Below are positions 54,040 through 62,288 of a DNA stretch of 64,000 nucleotides, in pieces; positions within the stretch are counted from its first letter, which is position 1; the number at the start of each line of letters is the position of its first letter. The notes beneath the pieces were generated by a model. That model ran no database searches, was not told the origin of the DNA, and saw nothing but the letters and a program-made list of their open reading frames with translations. Both the position numbers and the translations under genes were made by a program. This stretch comes from Amycolatopsis sp. GM8 (lineage in GTDB: Bacteria > Actinomycetota > Actinomycetes > Mycobacteriales > Pseudonocardiaceae): positions 62,001-126,000 of the forward strand of contig NZ_JAJKFK010000013.1 of assembly GCF_021653975.1 (NCBI RefSeq), given 5' to 3'.

Positions 54040-55569
54040 ATGACTGAGCCACAACCGGTGGTCGAACTGCGGGGAATCACCAAACGCTTCCCCGGCGTGG
54101 TCGCCAACTCCGACGTGAACCTGACGGTGCGGGCGGGCGAGGTGCACGCGGTCTGCGGCGAGAACGGCGCGGGCAAGTCCACCCTGATGAAGATCCTGTA
54201 CGGGATGCAGCAGCCCGACGAGGGCACCATCTCGGTCAACGGCGAGCAGGTCCGGCTGCGCAACCCGCAGGACGCGATCAAGGCCGGGATCGGCATGGTG
54301 CACCAGCACTTCATGCTCGCCGACAACTTCACCGTGCGCGAGAACGTGGTGCTGGGCGCGGAAAGCCTGCACGGCATCGGGAGCGCCGCGAGAGCCAGGA
54401 TCACCGCGCTCGCCGAGCAGACCGGCCTGAACGCGTCGCAGGACGCGCTGATGGAGAGCCTCGGCGTCGCGGACCGGCAGCGTGTCGAGATCATCAAGGT
54501 GCTCTACCGCGGCGCCCGGATCGTCATCCTCGACGAGCCGACCGCGGTGCTGGTACCGCAGGAGGTCGACGCGCTGTTCGCGACCGTGCGGTCGATGCAG
54601 GAGCAGGGCTTCACGTTCATCTTCATCTCGCACAAACTCGACGAGGTGCGGGCGATCGCCGACACGGTGACCGTGCTCCGGCGCGGCACCACGGTCGGCA
54701 CCGCGGACCCGAAGAAGATCAGCTCGCGTGAGCTGGCCGAGATGATGGTCGGCTCCGAGCTGCCCAGCCCGGAGACCCGTGAGTCCACTGTGACCGATCG
54801 GGACATGTTGCGGGTCAACGGTTTGCGGCTGAGCGCCGCGGACAGTGGCAGGGCGATCCTCGACGACATCTCGTTCACCGTGCGCGCCGGTGAGGTGCTC
54901 GGCATCGCCGGCGTCGAGGGCAACGGGCAGACCGAACTGGTCGAGACCATCATGGGCATGCGCAAGGCGTCGGCGGGCCGGATCGAACTGGTCGAGACCG
55001 GCGGCACGGTGCACGACCTGACGAAGCTCGGCACGCTCGCCCGCCGTGAGGTGGGCATCGGCTACATCCCCGAGGACCGCACGCGGTACGGGCTGCTGCT
55101 GACGCAACCGTTGTGGGCCAACAGGATTCTCGGCTACCAGACCCGCAAGCCGGTGTCGCGCGGGCAGTTGCTCGACATCGCCGGCGCCCGCCGGGACACC
55201 GAGCGCATCGTCTCCGACTACGACGTGCGCACGCCCGGTATCGAGGTGCCGGCCGCCGCGCTGTCCGGCGGGAACCAGCAGAAACTCGTGGTGGGCCGGG
55301 AACTGTCCGGCAACCCGGTGCTGCTCATCGCGTCCCACCCGACCCGCGGTGTGGACGTCGGCGCGCAGGCGCTGATCTGGGAGCAGATCCGGATCGCCCG
55401 GCGTGAGGGCCTCGCAGTGCTGTTGATCTCCGCGGACCTGGACGAGCTGATCGGCCTCTCCGACACGATCCGCGTGATGCTGCGCGGCCGCCTGGTCAGC
55501 GAGGCCGACCCCGCGACAGTGACACCGCAAGAGCTGGGAAGCGCGATGACGGGAGCGGAGGCGGCATGA
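54040..55569 (+). CDS. Nucleoside ABC transporter ATP-binding protein, duplicated ATPase
   Basis: A 509-residue fused double ATPase of the RbsA/NupO type. The first half has Walker A GENGAGKST near 41 and signature MESLGVADRQRVEIIKVL (degenerate LSGGQ), with DEPTAVL. The second half has the usual weakened Walker A GVEGNGQTEL, an intact LSGGNQQKLVVGRELSG and ASHPTRGVD. It sits after the BMP lipoprotein and before two permeases, so it energises nucleoside import. ATG 54040. Its stop overlaps a 25-codon bridging ORF. Confidence 0.94.
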   Translation: MTEPQPVVELRGITKRFPGVVANSDVNLTVRAGEVHAVCGENGAGKSTLMKILYGMQQPDEGTISVNGEQVRLRNPQDAIKAGIGMVHQHFMLADNFTVRENVVLGAESLHGIGSAARARITALAEQTGLNASQDALMESLGVADRQRVEIIKVLYRGARIVILDEPTAVLVPQEVDALFATVRSMQEQGFTFIFISHKLDEVRAIADTVTVLRRGTTVGTADPKKISSRELAEMMVGSELPSPETRESTVTDRDMLRVNGLRLSAADSGRAILDDISFTVRAGEVLGIAGVEGNGQTELVETIMGMRKASAGRIELVETGGTVHDLTKLGTLARREVGIGYIPEDRTRYGLLLTQPLWANRILGYQTRKPVSRGQLLDIAGARRDTERIVSDYDVRTPGIEVPAAALSGGNQQKLVVGRELSGNPVLLIASHPTRGVDVGAQALIWEQIRIARREGLAVLLISADLDELIGLSDTIRVMLRGRLVSEADPATVTPQELGSAMTGAEAA

Positions 55570-55643
55570 TCGACAATGGCGAAGCCCCCGGTCATGCGAG
55601 CCGACCGGGTGCGGGCGTCCCGCAGATTGGAGCGGCCGCATGA
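55566..55643 (+). CDS. 25-codon bridging ORF between ATPase and first permease
   Basis: ATG 55566 overlaps the ATPase stop (ATGA) and TGA 55641-55643 overlaps the permease ATG 55640. The gap is 70 nt, exactly as at 41001-41070. The peptide begins MIDNGEAPGHASRPG. It has no recognisable fold and may serve to carry ribosomes across the gap. Confidence 0.35.
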   Translation: MIDNGEAPGHASRPGAGVPQIGAAA

Positions 55644-56731
55644 CTTCTTGGCGTACCAAGGTTCTCCCGCCACTGCTGGCGATCGTCTTCTCACTGCTGA
55701 TCTGCTCGATCGCGCTGCTGATCTCCGGTTCGGACCCGTTGCAGGCGTACTGGACCATGCTCCGCCAGCTCGGCCAGGGCACCACCGCGGTCGACACAGT
55801 GAACCTCGCGACCGTGTACTACCTGTCGGGGCTGGCGGTCGCGATCGGGTTCCAGATGAACCTGTTCAACATCGGCGTCGAGGGCCAGTACCGGTTCGCG
55901 GCCGTGTGGGCGGCGATCATCGGCGGCGCGCTGCACCTGCCGCCGGTGCTGCACGTGGTGGTGATCATCATCGTCGCGGTCGCGGCCGGCGTGCTCTACG
56001 CGGCGATCCCGGCGGTCCTCAAGGTCACCCGCGGCGTCAGCGAGGTCATCTCGACGATCATGCTGAACTCGATCGTCGGCGGCATCGTGGCGTTCCTGAT
56101 CAACCCCGACCAGTTCGGGGTGCTGACCGGCAACAACCTGCGCACCCAGGTCATCGACCCGTCGGGCCGGATCCCGGGCATCCCGATCGGCGACGCGAGC
56201 CTGTTCGGGTTCGTGTTCATCGCGGCCGCGATCGGCCTCGCCTACTGGTTCATGCTCAACCGCACCCGGTTCGGCTTCGAGCTGCGCGCGAGCGGCGAGT
56301 CGACGACGGCGGCGGCCGCGGGCGGGGTCAACTCGAAGCGGATGACGCTCATCGCGATGCTGCTTTCCGGTGGCGTGGCGGGAATGGTCGCGCTGCCGGA
56401 ACTGCTCGGCCGTGACTACACCTACGCGATCACTTCGACGCAGGGCTACGGCTTCACCGGGATCGCGGTCGCGCTGCTGGGCCGCAACCATCCCGGTGGG
56501 ATCGCGCTCGGCGCGCTGCTGTGGGCGTTCCTCGACAAGTCGGCGGTTTCGCTGGAGCAGGTGCACGTGCCGAAGGAGATCGCGACGATCATGCAGGGCG
56601 CGATCGTGCTGTCGGTCGTGGTGGCCTACGAAGTCGTCCGGCGCGCCGATCTGGCCGCCGCGCAACGGCGCGTCGGCCGGGCGCTCAGTGGCGGCCGGCC
56701 GGCCTCGGTCGCGGAAGGGGGTGCGATCTGA
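55640..56731 (+). CDS. Nucleoside ABC transporter permease, first subunit
   Basis: A 363-residue BPD_transp_2-type permease with about eight helices. It starts LPPLLAIVFSLLICSIALLISGSDPLQAYWTM and contains FNIGVEGQYRFAAVWAAIIGG and EVISTIMLNSIVGG, typical of NupP/BmpC-like permeases that partner BMP proteins. ATG 55640 has GGAG 7 nt upstream. The stop overlaps the next gene's ATG by one base (TGATG). Confidence 0.92.
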   Translation: MTSWRTKVLPPLLAIVFSLLICSIALLISGSDPLQAYWTMLRQLGQGTTAVDTVNLATVYYLSGLAVAIGFQMNLFNIGVEGQYRFAAVWAAIIGGALHLPPVLHVVVIIIVAVAAGVLYAAIPAVLKVTRGVSEVISTIMLNSIVGGIVAFLINPDQFGVLTGNNLRTQVIDPSGRIPGIPIGDASLFGFVFIAAAIGLAYWFMLNRTRFGFELRASGESTTAAAAGGVNSKRMTLIAMLLSGGVAGMVALPELLGRDYTYAITSTQGYGFTGIAVALLGRNHPGGIALGALLWAFLDKSAVSLEQVHVPKEIATIMQGAIVLSVVVAYEVVRRADLAAAQRRVGRALSGGRPASVAEGGAI

Positions 56732-58005
56732 TGGCGCTCGACGTGGCAAGCCAGTCCGGCGACGCGATGACGATGCCGACCCCGCCCCCGCGGCGGCGGT
56801 TACCCGGCTGGGCCAAGGGAATCCTGTGGGCGATCGGCGTGATCGCGGTGCTGTCCGCGGCTTCGTACCTGACCGGCGTCAACACGCTCACCTCGACCAA
56901 CACCGCGCAGACCGCGCTGCGGCTCGCGCTGCCGATCCTGCTGGCCGCGCTCGGCGGCCTGTGGTCGGAACGTGCCGGCGTGATCAACATCGGGCTCGAG
57001 GGCATGATGATCCTCGGTACCTGGGGCGCCGCCTGGGGTGCCTACTACGGCGGGCCGTGGCTGGGCCTGGTCGCGGCGATCGTGATGGGCGCACTCGGCG
57101 GCCTGCTGCACGCGATCGCGACGGTGACGTTCAACGTCAACCACATCGTCTCCGGGGTGGCGATCAACCTGCTGGGGCTCGGCATCGCCAAGTACCTGGC
57201 GACGCTGATCTTCCAGCCACTGTCCGGAAATCCGCGGCAGTCGCCGACGGTGCCGACGTTCGACACCTACTCCGCGACGTACCTGTCCGACTGGCTCAGC
57301 GGCCTGGAGAAGCAGCAGCGGGTGGGTATCTCGGATGCGGCCGGCCTCATCAACGGCCTCGTCACCGGGGTTTCGCCGCTGACGATCATCGCGATCCTGC
57401 TGGTGCCGGTGAGCTACCTCGTGCTGTGGCGGACCCGGTTCGGGCTCCGGTTGCGTTCGTGCGGGGAGAACCCGGTCGCGGCGGAATCCTTGGGCGTCAA
57501 CGTATACGCGTACAAGTACACCGGTGTGCTGTTCTCCGGCGCGCTCGCCGGGATGGGCGGCGCGGCGCTGGTGCTGCTGCAGGGCGGCGGCGGGTACCTG
57601 GAGGGCCAGACCAACGGCCGCGGGTACATCGGTCTCGCCGCGATGATCTTCGGCAACTGGCGGCCGGGCGGCCTGCTCGGCGGCGCCGCGCTGTTCGGGT
57701 ACGCCGACGGTTTGCAGCTCGCCGGTGGTGGCAAGGCGGTGCTCGCGCTGTTGTACGGCGCGGTGCTGTTGCTCGGTGTCCTCGTGGTGGTGCAGCTGAT
57801 CCGGCGGCAGTGGATCGCGGCCGCGCTCGGTGTGGTCGGCGCCGGTGTCCTGTACTGGATCTACTGGTCGAACGACACGCTGCCCGGCGACCTGATCCCG
57901 TACACCGCGCATGTGGTGACCCTGATCGTGCTCGCCGTGGCCTCGCAGCGACTACGCCCGCCGAAGGCCGACGGGGCCCGATATCGGCGCGGTGAAGGGG
58001 ATTGA
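56731..58005 (+). CDS. Nucleoside ABC transporter permease, second subunit
   Basis: A 424-residue permease of the NupQ kind with about ten helices. The signature ERAGVINIGLEGMMILGTWGAA (family motif INIGLEGMM) and GVAINLLGLGIAKYL are clear. The C-terminal 80 residues add two more helices (about 350-410), which is longer than many homologues. ATG 56731 shares a base with the previous stop. cdd follows after 2 bp. Confidence 0.92.
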   Translation: MALDVASQSGDAMTMPTPPPRRRLPGWAKGILWAIGVIAVLSAASYLTGVNTLTSTNTAQTALRLALPILLAALGGLWSERAGVINIGLEGMMILGTWGAAWGAYYGGPWLGLVAAIVMGALGGLLHAIATVTFNVNHIVSGVAINLLGLGIAKYLATLIFQPLSGNPRQSPTVPTFDTYSATYLSDWLSGLEKQQRVGISDAAGLINGLVTGVSPLTIIAILLVPVSYLVLWRTRFGLRLRSCGENPVAAESLGVNVYAYKYTGVLFSGALAGMGGAALVLLQGGGGYLEGQTNGRGYIGLAAMIFGNWRPGGLLGGAALFGYADGLQLAGGGKAVLALLYGAVLLLGVLVVVQLIRRQWIAAALGVVGAGVLYWIYWSNDTLPGDLIPYTAHVVTLIVLAVASQRLRPPKADGARYRRGEGD

Positions 58006-58007
58006 CG

Positions 58008-58406
58008 GTGCCCATCGAGTCCACTGTGGACTGGGATGCGCTGCGCGCGGAGGCGGTGCGGGTGGCGCGGAACGCGTATGCGCCGTACTCGCAGCTCCTC
58101 GTCGGTGTCGCCGCACTGACCGACGACGGCCGGGTCGTGCAGGGCTGCAACGTCGAGAACGCCTCGTACGGGCTGGGATTGTGCGCCGAGTGCACGATGG
58201 TGGGGCAGCTGCGGCTGTCCGGCGGCGGCCGCCTGGTGGCGGTCGCCTGCCGTTCCGGCGACGGCGACCTGCTGATGCCGTGCGGCCGCTGTCGCCAGCT
58301 GCTCTACGAGCACGGCGGTCCGGAATGCCTCGTGGACACGCCATCCGGGATCCTGCCGATGTCGAAGGTGCTGCCGGACGCGTTCGGCCCCCAGGACCTG
58401 CCGTGA
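58008..58406 (+). CDS. cdd: Cytidine deaminase
   Basis: A 132-residue zinc enzyme deaminating cytidine and deoxycytidine to uridine. The catalytic CAECTMV (zinc ligand Cys and the proton-shuttling Glu) and MPCGRCRQLLYE (two further Cys ligands) mark the small tetrameric class. N-terminal NAYAPYSQLLVGVAAL is typical. GTG 58008 is preceded by AAGGGG at 7 nt. Its stop overlaps deoA (GTGA). It acts on nucleosides brought in by the upstream transporter. Confidence 0.95.
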   Translation: MPIESTVDWDALRAEAVRVARNAYAPYSQLLVGVAALTDDGRVVQGCNVENASYGLGLCAECTMVGQLRLSGGGRLVAVACRSGDGDLLMPCGRCRQLLYEHGGPECLVDTPSGILPMSKVLPDAFGPQDLP

Positions 58407-59674
58407 TCACCGCGGTGGACGTCATCCGCGCGAAGCGCGACGGCGAGCGGCTGAGCGACGAGCAGATCGCGTGGGTCGTCGACGCGTACACCCGCGGGAT
58501 CGTCGCCGAGGAGCAGATGGCGGCGCTGGCCATGGCGATCTTCCTGCGCGGCATGGACGCGCACGAGATCGCCACCTGGACCGGCGCGATGATCGACTCG
58601 GGCTCTCGCCTGCAGCTCGACGTCGACCGCCCGACCGTGGACAAGCATTCGACCGGCGGCGTCGGCGACAAGATCACCCTGCCGCTCGCGCCGCTCGTTG
58701 CCGCCTGCGGTGCGGCCGTGCCGCAGCTGTCCGGGCGCGGGCTCGGGCACACCGGCGGGACGCTCGACAAGCTCGAGTCGATCCCCGGCTGGCGCGCGGC
58801 GCTGTCGACCGAGGAGATCACGCGTCAGCTGGGCGAGGTCGGCGCCGTGGTGTGCGCGGCGACCGAGGGGCTGGCGCCGGCCGACCGGAAGCTCTACGCG
58901 CTGCGGGATGTCACGAGCACGGTCGAGTCGATCCCGCTGATCGCCAGTTCGATCATGAGCAAGAAGATCGCCGAGGGCTCGGCCGGACTGGTGCTGGACG
59001 TCAAGGCCGGTTCCGGCGCGTTCATGAAAACCCCTGAGCAGGCAAGGGAACTGGCCAGGACACTCGTCGAGATCGGCACCGCGCACGGGGTCGAGACGAC
59101 GGCGCTGCTGACCGAGATGGGCACCCCGCTCGGCCGCGCGGTCGGGAACGCCGTCGAGGTCGCCGAGGCCGTCGAGGTGCTCCAGGGCGGGGGACCGGCG
59201 GACGTGGTCGAGCTGACCCTCGCGCTGGCGCGGGAAATGCTCGCACTGGCCGGGTTGTCCGATGTGGACCCGGCGCGGGTGCTCGCTTCGGGCGAGGCGT
59301 ACGAGACGTGGCGCCGGATGATCACCGCGCAGGGCGGCGATCCGGAGGCCGCGCTGCCGAAGCCGCGGCACGTCCACGTCGTCGAAGCGCCGGCGGACGG
59401 CGTGCTGTCGCGACTGGACGCCTATGCCGTCGGCGTCGCCGCCTGGCGGCTCGGCGCGGGCCGCGCCCGCAAGGAGGACCCGGTGCAGCACGCGGCGGGC
59501 ATCCTCCTGCACGCGAAGCCGGGCGATCCCGTGTCCGCCGGGGAACCGTTGCTGGAGCTGCATACCGACACCCCGGAGGCCGTTCCCGCGGCCTTGGAGG
59601 CGCTGAGCGATGCCGTGTCGATAGGTGATCCGGTTCCGCGGCGGCCCCTGATCCTCGACACCATCCGCTCATGA
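58403..59674 (+). CDS. deoA: Pyrimidine-nucleoside (thymidine) phosphorylase
   Basis: A 423-residue phosphorylase that splits thymidine or uridine into base and sugar 1-phosphate. The phosphate-binding KHSTGGVGDKITLPLAPLVAACG and SGRGLGHTGGTLDKLESIPG are strongly conserved; the active-site SIMSKKIAEGSAGLVLDVK follows near 190. The C-terminal alpha/beta domain is complete. GTG 58403 overlaps cdd. Last gene of the operon; a clear terminator follows. Confidence 0.95.
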   Translation: MITAVDVIRAKRDGERLSDEQIAWVVDAYTRGIVAEEQMAALAMAIFLRGMDAHEIATWTGAMIDSGSRLQLDVDRPTVDKHSTGGVGDKITLPLAPLVAACGAAVPQLSGRGLGHTGGTLDKLESIPGWRAALSTEEITRQLGEVGAVVCAATEGLAPADRKLYALRDVTSTVESIPLIASSIMSKKIAEGSAGLVLDVKAGSGAFMKTPEQARELARTLVEIGTAHGVETTALLTEMGTPLGRAVGNAVEVAEAVEVLQGGGPADVVELTLALAREMLALAGLSDVDPARVLASGEAYETWRRMITAQGGDPEAALPKPRHVHVVEAPADGVLSRLDAYAVGVAAWRLGAGRARKEDPVQHAAGILLHAKPGDPVSAGEPLLELHTDTPEAVPAALEALSDAVSIGDPVPRRPLILDTIRS

Positions 59675-59675
59675 A

Positions 59676-59709
59676 GAAAGCCCCTCACCTCGCGGAGTGA
59701 GGGGCTTTC
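59676..59709. terminator. Bidirectional terminator after deoA
   Basis: GAAAGCCCCTCA (59676-59687) and TGAGGGGCTTTC (59698-59709) form a perfect 12-bp stem with A-rich and T-rich ends. It also lies 11 bp after the stop of the convergent coiled-coil gene. Confidence 0.88.
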
Positions 59710-59719
59710 CGGTTCGGGC

Positions 59720-60904
59720 TCAGGCCTCGGGGGTCTCTTCGCTGTCGGCCTTGGTCTTGACCTCGGGCCCCTTCGGCGCTCGGCCGTTGCGCGCGCGGCG
59801 CGGCTGGCGGGGGGCCGGGGGCGGCGGGGCGATCTGCGGGACGGCCGGGCCGCCGCCGAGCATCAGCTCCGCGAACGTGGCCATCGCCTCGTCCAGCTGG
59901 CCGCCGATGCGGCGCTCGGACTCTTCGTTGTGCTGGCGCACGATGTTCGACACGTTGTCGGTGTCCGGCCGCCCGGACAGGGTGCCGTCGACGCGCGCGA
60001 AGCCGGTCTTGACCGAGGCGCCGAGGTCCCCGAACTGGTGGTTGACCCCGTCCTCGACCTTGTCGATCCGGCTGGCCAGGTCGTCGATCCGGTTGGTGAT
60101 CGTCTCCAGGCGGTTCGACAGCCCGTCGAGGCGCACGGACGAGTCGACCATTTCGCCGGTCTCTTCGAGCGCCGTACGCAGCGTCTGGTTGCTGGCCTCG
60201 ATGCGCTCGCGGGTCGCGTTGTCGAGGTTCTCCACGCGGGTGCGCAGGTCGGCGTCGCCGGACTCGACGCGCTCGCGCAGGCCGCCGATGCCGGAGTCGA
60301 TCCGCTGGCGCAGATCGGCTTCACCGGTCTCGATGCGCTGGCGCAGATCGGCGTCCCCGGCCTCGACGCGCTCGCGCAGCGCCGACTCGGCACGCTCGAT
60401 GCGGTCGTTCACGGGACCGAGCACCGACTGCGGGATCGAGTCGAGCTTCCCATCCTGCTTGTCCAGGTGCCCGCCCAGCTCGTCGAGCCGGCGGTGGATG
60501 TTCTGGAGCTTGTCCTCGAGGCCGTCCATCCGGCCCGCGACGCCCTCGAACCGGGCCGCGACCCCGTCGAGCCTGCCGTCCAGCTGGGCGAACGGCTTGG
60601 CCAGCTTGTCGACGATGCTCTCCACCGCGCGGGCCAGGTCGGCGATGGCGTTGTCCTGAGCTTCGAGCTTGGACATGGCCTCGTCGAGCCGCTCCGCCAG
60701 CACACTGACCTCGGTGCGGTCGGGCAGCTCGGACAGTCGCTTGCGCACGGCGCCGAGCGAGTCGACAGGGGCGAGCCGCGCGTAGATGTCGTCCAGCGCG
60801 TCGAAGATCTGCTGCTGCTCGCTCTCCCGGACTTCGGCCGCGCGCACCAGCATGTTGCGCATCCGGTCGAAGGACGGAGCTCCAATGTGATTGTCAGTGG
60901 TCAC
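59720..60904 (-). CDS. Hendecad coiled-coil protein of unknown function
   Basis: A 394-residue soluble protein almost wholly helical. Residues about 60-160 form heptad-like coiled coil (LSELPDRTEVSVLAERLDEAM, split regions). From 168 to 255 there are eight consecutive 11-residue units of the pattern R(V/I)ExGxADLRQ, a hendecad array that forms a right-handed or straight coiled coil. Another helical part follows to about 345, then a Pro/Ala/Arg tail (PPPPAPRQPRRARNGRAPK) that could bind acidic partners. No signal or membrane segment. GTG 60904 follows AAGGA at 7 nt. A phasin-like or cytoskeletal role is conceivable but not shown. Confidence 0.8.
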   Translation of the reverse strand: MTTDNHIGAPSFDRMRNMLVRAAEVRESEQQQIFDALDDIYARLAPVDSLGAVRKRLSELPDRTEVSVLAERLDEAMSKLEAQDNAIADLARAVESIVDKLAKPFAQLDGRLDGVAARFEGVAGRMDGLEDKLQNIHRRLDELGGHLDKQDGKLDSIPQSVLGPVNDRIERAESALRERVEAGDADLRQRIETGEADLRQRIDSGIGGLRERVESGDADLRTRVENLDNATRERIEASNQTLRTALEETGEMVDSSVRLDGLSNRLETITNRIDDLASRIDKVEDGVNHQFGDLGASVKTGFARVDGTLSGRPDTDNVSNIVRQHNEESERRIGGQLDEAMATFAELMLGGGPAVPQIAPPPPAPRQPRRARNGRAPKGPEVKTKADSEETPEA

Positions 60905-61112
60905 TTCGATGTCCTTCGTCGGCGGGGAAAGAAGGGACGTTGGCCGGAAGCTTAACCATCAGAAAATTGCTGTGGGTATCGCCCCCGTAAAGGCCATCGG
61001 CCGCAGGTCTACTCACATGGCCCATTACCGGGGGCGGGCCGGAGCTGAGGGTTGAGTGGAGGTGGAGACTTGCGGGGCCATCGGGGTGAAACGGGCTCGG
61101 TACCGTGATGGC

Positions 61113-62207
61113 ATGTCTGCTGAGTACACGCCTCTGACCTCGGACTCGATCCGCAGAGTACCCAAGGTATTACTCCATGATCACCTGGACGGTGGCCTGC
61201 GTCCGGGCACCGTGATCGAGCTGGCCGACGCCATCGGCTATGACGCTTTACCCACCACGGACGTCGGCGAGCTGGGCCTTTGGTTCCGGGGTGCCGCCGA
61301 CTCCGGTTCGCTCGAGTCCTATCTCGAGACCTTCGCGCATACCTGCGGTGTCATGCAGACCGAAGAAGCGCTGGTCAGGGTGGCCGCCGAGTGCGCGGAG
61401 GACCTCGCCGCCGACGGCGTCGTGTACGCCGAGGTGCGGTACGCGCCGGAGCTGTTCGTCGAGCACGGGCTCTCGCTGGACGCCGTCGTCGAGGCGGTCC
61501 AGGCGGGGTTTGCTGAGGGTGAGCGACGAGCCGCTGAGCAGGGAAAAACCACTCGAATGGGTACTCTTCTGTGTGCGATGCGTCAGCACGCCCGGGCGCA
61601 GGAGATCGCCGAGGTCGCAGTGCGTTACCGGGACGCCGGAGTCGTCGGGTTCGACATCGCGGGACCGGAAGCGGGATTTCCGCCCACCCGAAATCTCGAC
61701 GCATTCGAGTATTTGCGGACCAACAATGCGCATTTCACCATTCATGCCGGTGAGGCGTTCGGACTCGCGTCTATTTGGGAAGCTATTCAGCATTGTGGCG
61801 CGGAACGGCTCGGGCACGGGGTCCGCATCGTGGACGACCTCAAGTCGAACCCGGACGGTTCGGTCGAGCTCGGCCGGCTGGCCGCGTACGTCCGCGATCG
61901 CCGCATCCCGCTGGAGATCTGCCCGTCGTCCAATGTGCAGACCGGCGCCGCCGCGTCGATCGCCGACCACCCCATCGGGTTACTGAGCAAGCTGCGCTTC
62001 CGAGTGACCGTCAACACCGACAACCGGCTGATGAGCGGGTGCACGCTGTCGAGCGAGTTCGCCGCGCTGGCGGAGGCGTTCGGGTACGGCTGGGCCGATC
62101 TGCAGTGGTTCACGATCAACGCGATGAAGTCCGCGTTCATCGATTTCGATCAGCGTCTCGCGCTGATCAACAACGTGATCAAGCCCGGCTACGCGGCGTT
62201 GGTCTGA
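61113..62207 (+). CDS. add: Adenosine deaminase
   Basis: A 364-residue metal-dependent TIM-barrel hydrolase converting adenosine to inosine. Metal ligands are in LHDHLDGG (HxH), HAGEAFG and the late NTDN; the catalytic glutamate is in the HAGE segment and RLGHGVRI carries another conserved His. NTDNRLMS, not NTDDP, is what actinobacterial enzymes usually have. ATG 61113 lies 6 nt after TACCGT (61101-61106), so the mRNA is leaderless. Together with cdd and deoA it completes nucleoside salvage, although transcribed separately. Confidence 0.95.
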   Translation: MSAEYTPLTSDSIRRVPKVLLHDHLDGGLRPGTVIELADAIGYDALPTTDVGELGLWFRGAADSGSLESYLETFAHTCGVMQTEEALVRVAAECAEDLAADGVVYAEVRYAPELFVEHGLSLDAVVEAVQAGFAEGERRAAEQGKTTRMGTLLCAMRQHARAQEIAEVAVRYRDAGVVGFDIAGPEAGFPPTRNLDAFEYLRTNNAHFTIHAGEAFGLASIWEAIQHCGAERLGHGVRIVDDLKSNPDGSVELGRLAAYVRDRRIPLEICPSSNVQTGAAASIADHPIGLLSKLRFRVTVNTDNRLMSGCTLSSEFAALAEAFGYGWADLQWFTINAMKSAFIDFDQRLALINNVIKPGYAALV

Positions 62208-62255
62208 CTGCCGGGGCACAAAACCCTTGCTGTCCTTAGCATGAGTAACTAAAGT

Positions 62256-62285
62256 CCAAGATATAAGACTTGGTTCTCATATACT
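62256..62285 (+). promoter_or_regulatory. AT-rich promoter with palindrome before the MFS gene
   Basis: TATACT (62280-62285) is a near-consensus -10. Just before it CCAAG (62256-62260) and CTTGG (62269-62273) form an inverted repeat with an AT-rich 8-nt spacer, placed over the -35 region. The 70 bp from 62222 are unusually AT-rich for this chromosome. Confidence 0.5.
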
Positions 62286-62288
62286 GGG

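Noticed and set aside
60891-60913. TTGTCAGTG, a perfect left half of the PafBC-type motif
   Set aside because: No TAnnnT at the required distance (GATGTC instead) and no + strand gene follows; it lies antisense in the N-terminal codons of the coiled-coil gene.
61113-62207. NTDN in adenosine deaminase as a lost metal-site residue
   Set aside because: As far as I know NTDNRLMS is normal in actinobacterial adenosine deaminases, so activity is not in doubt.
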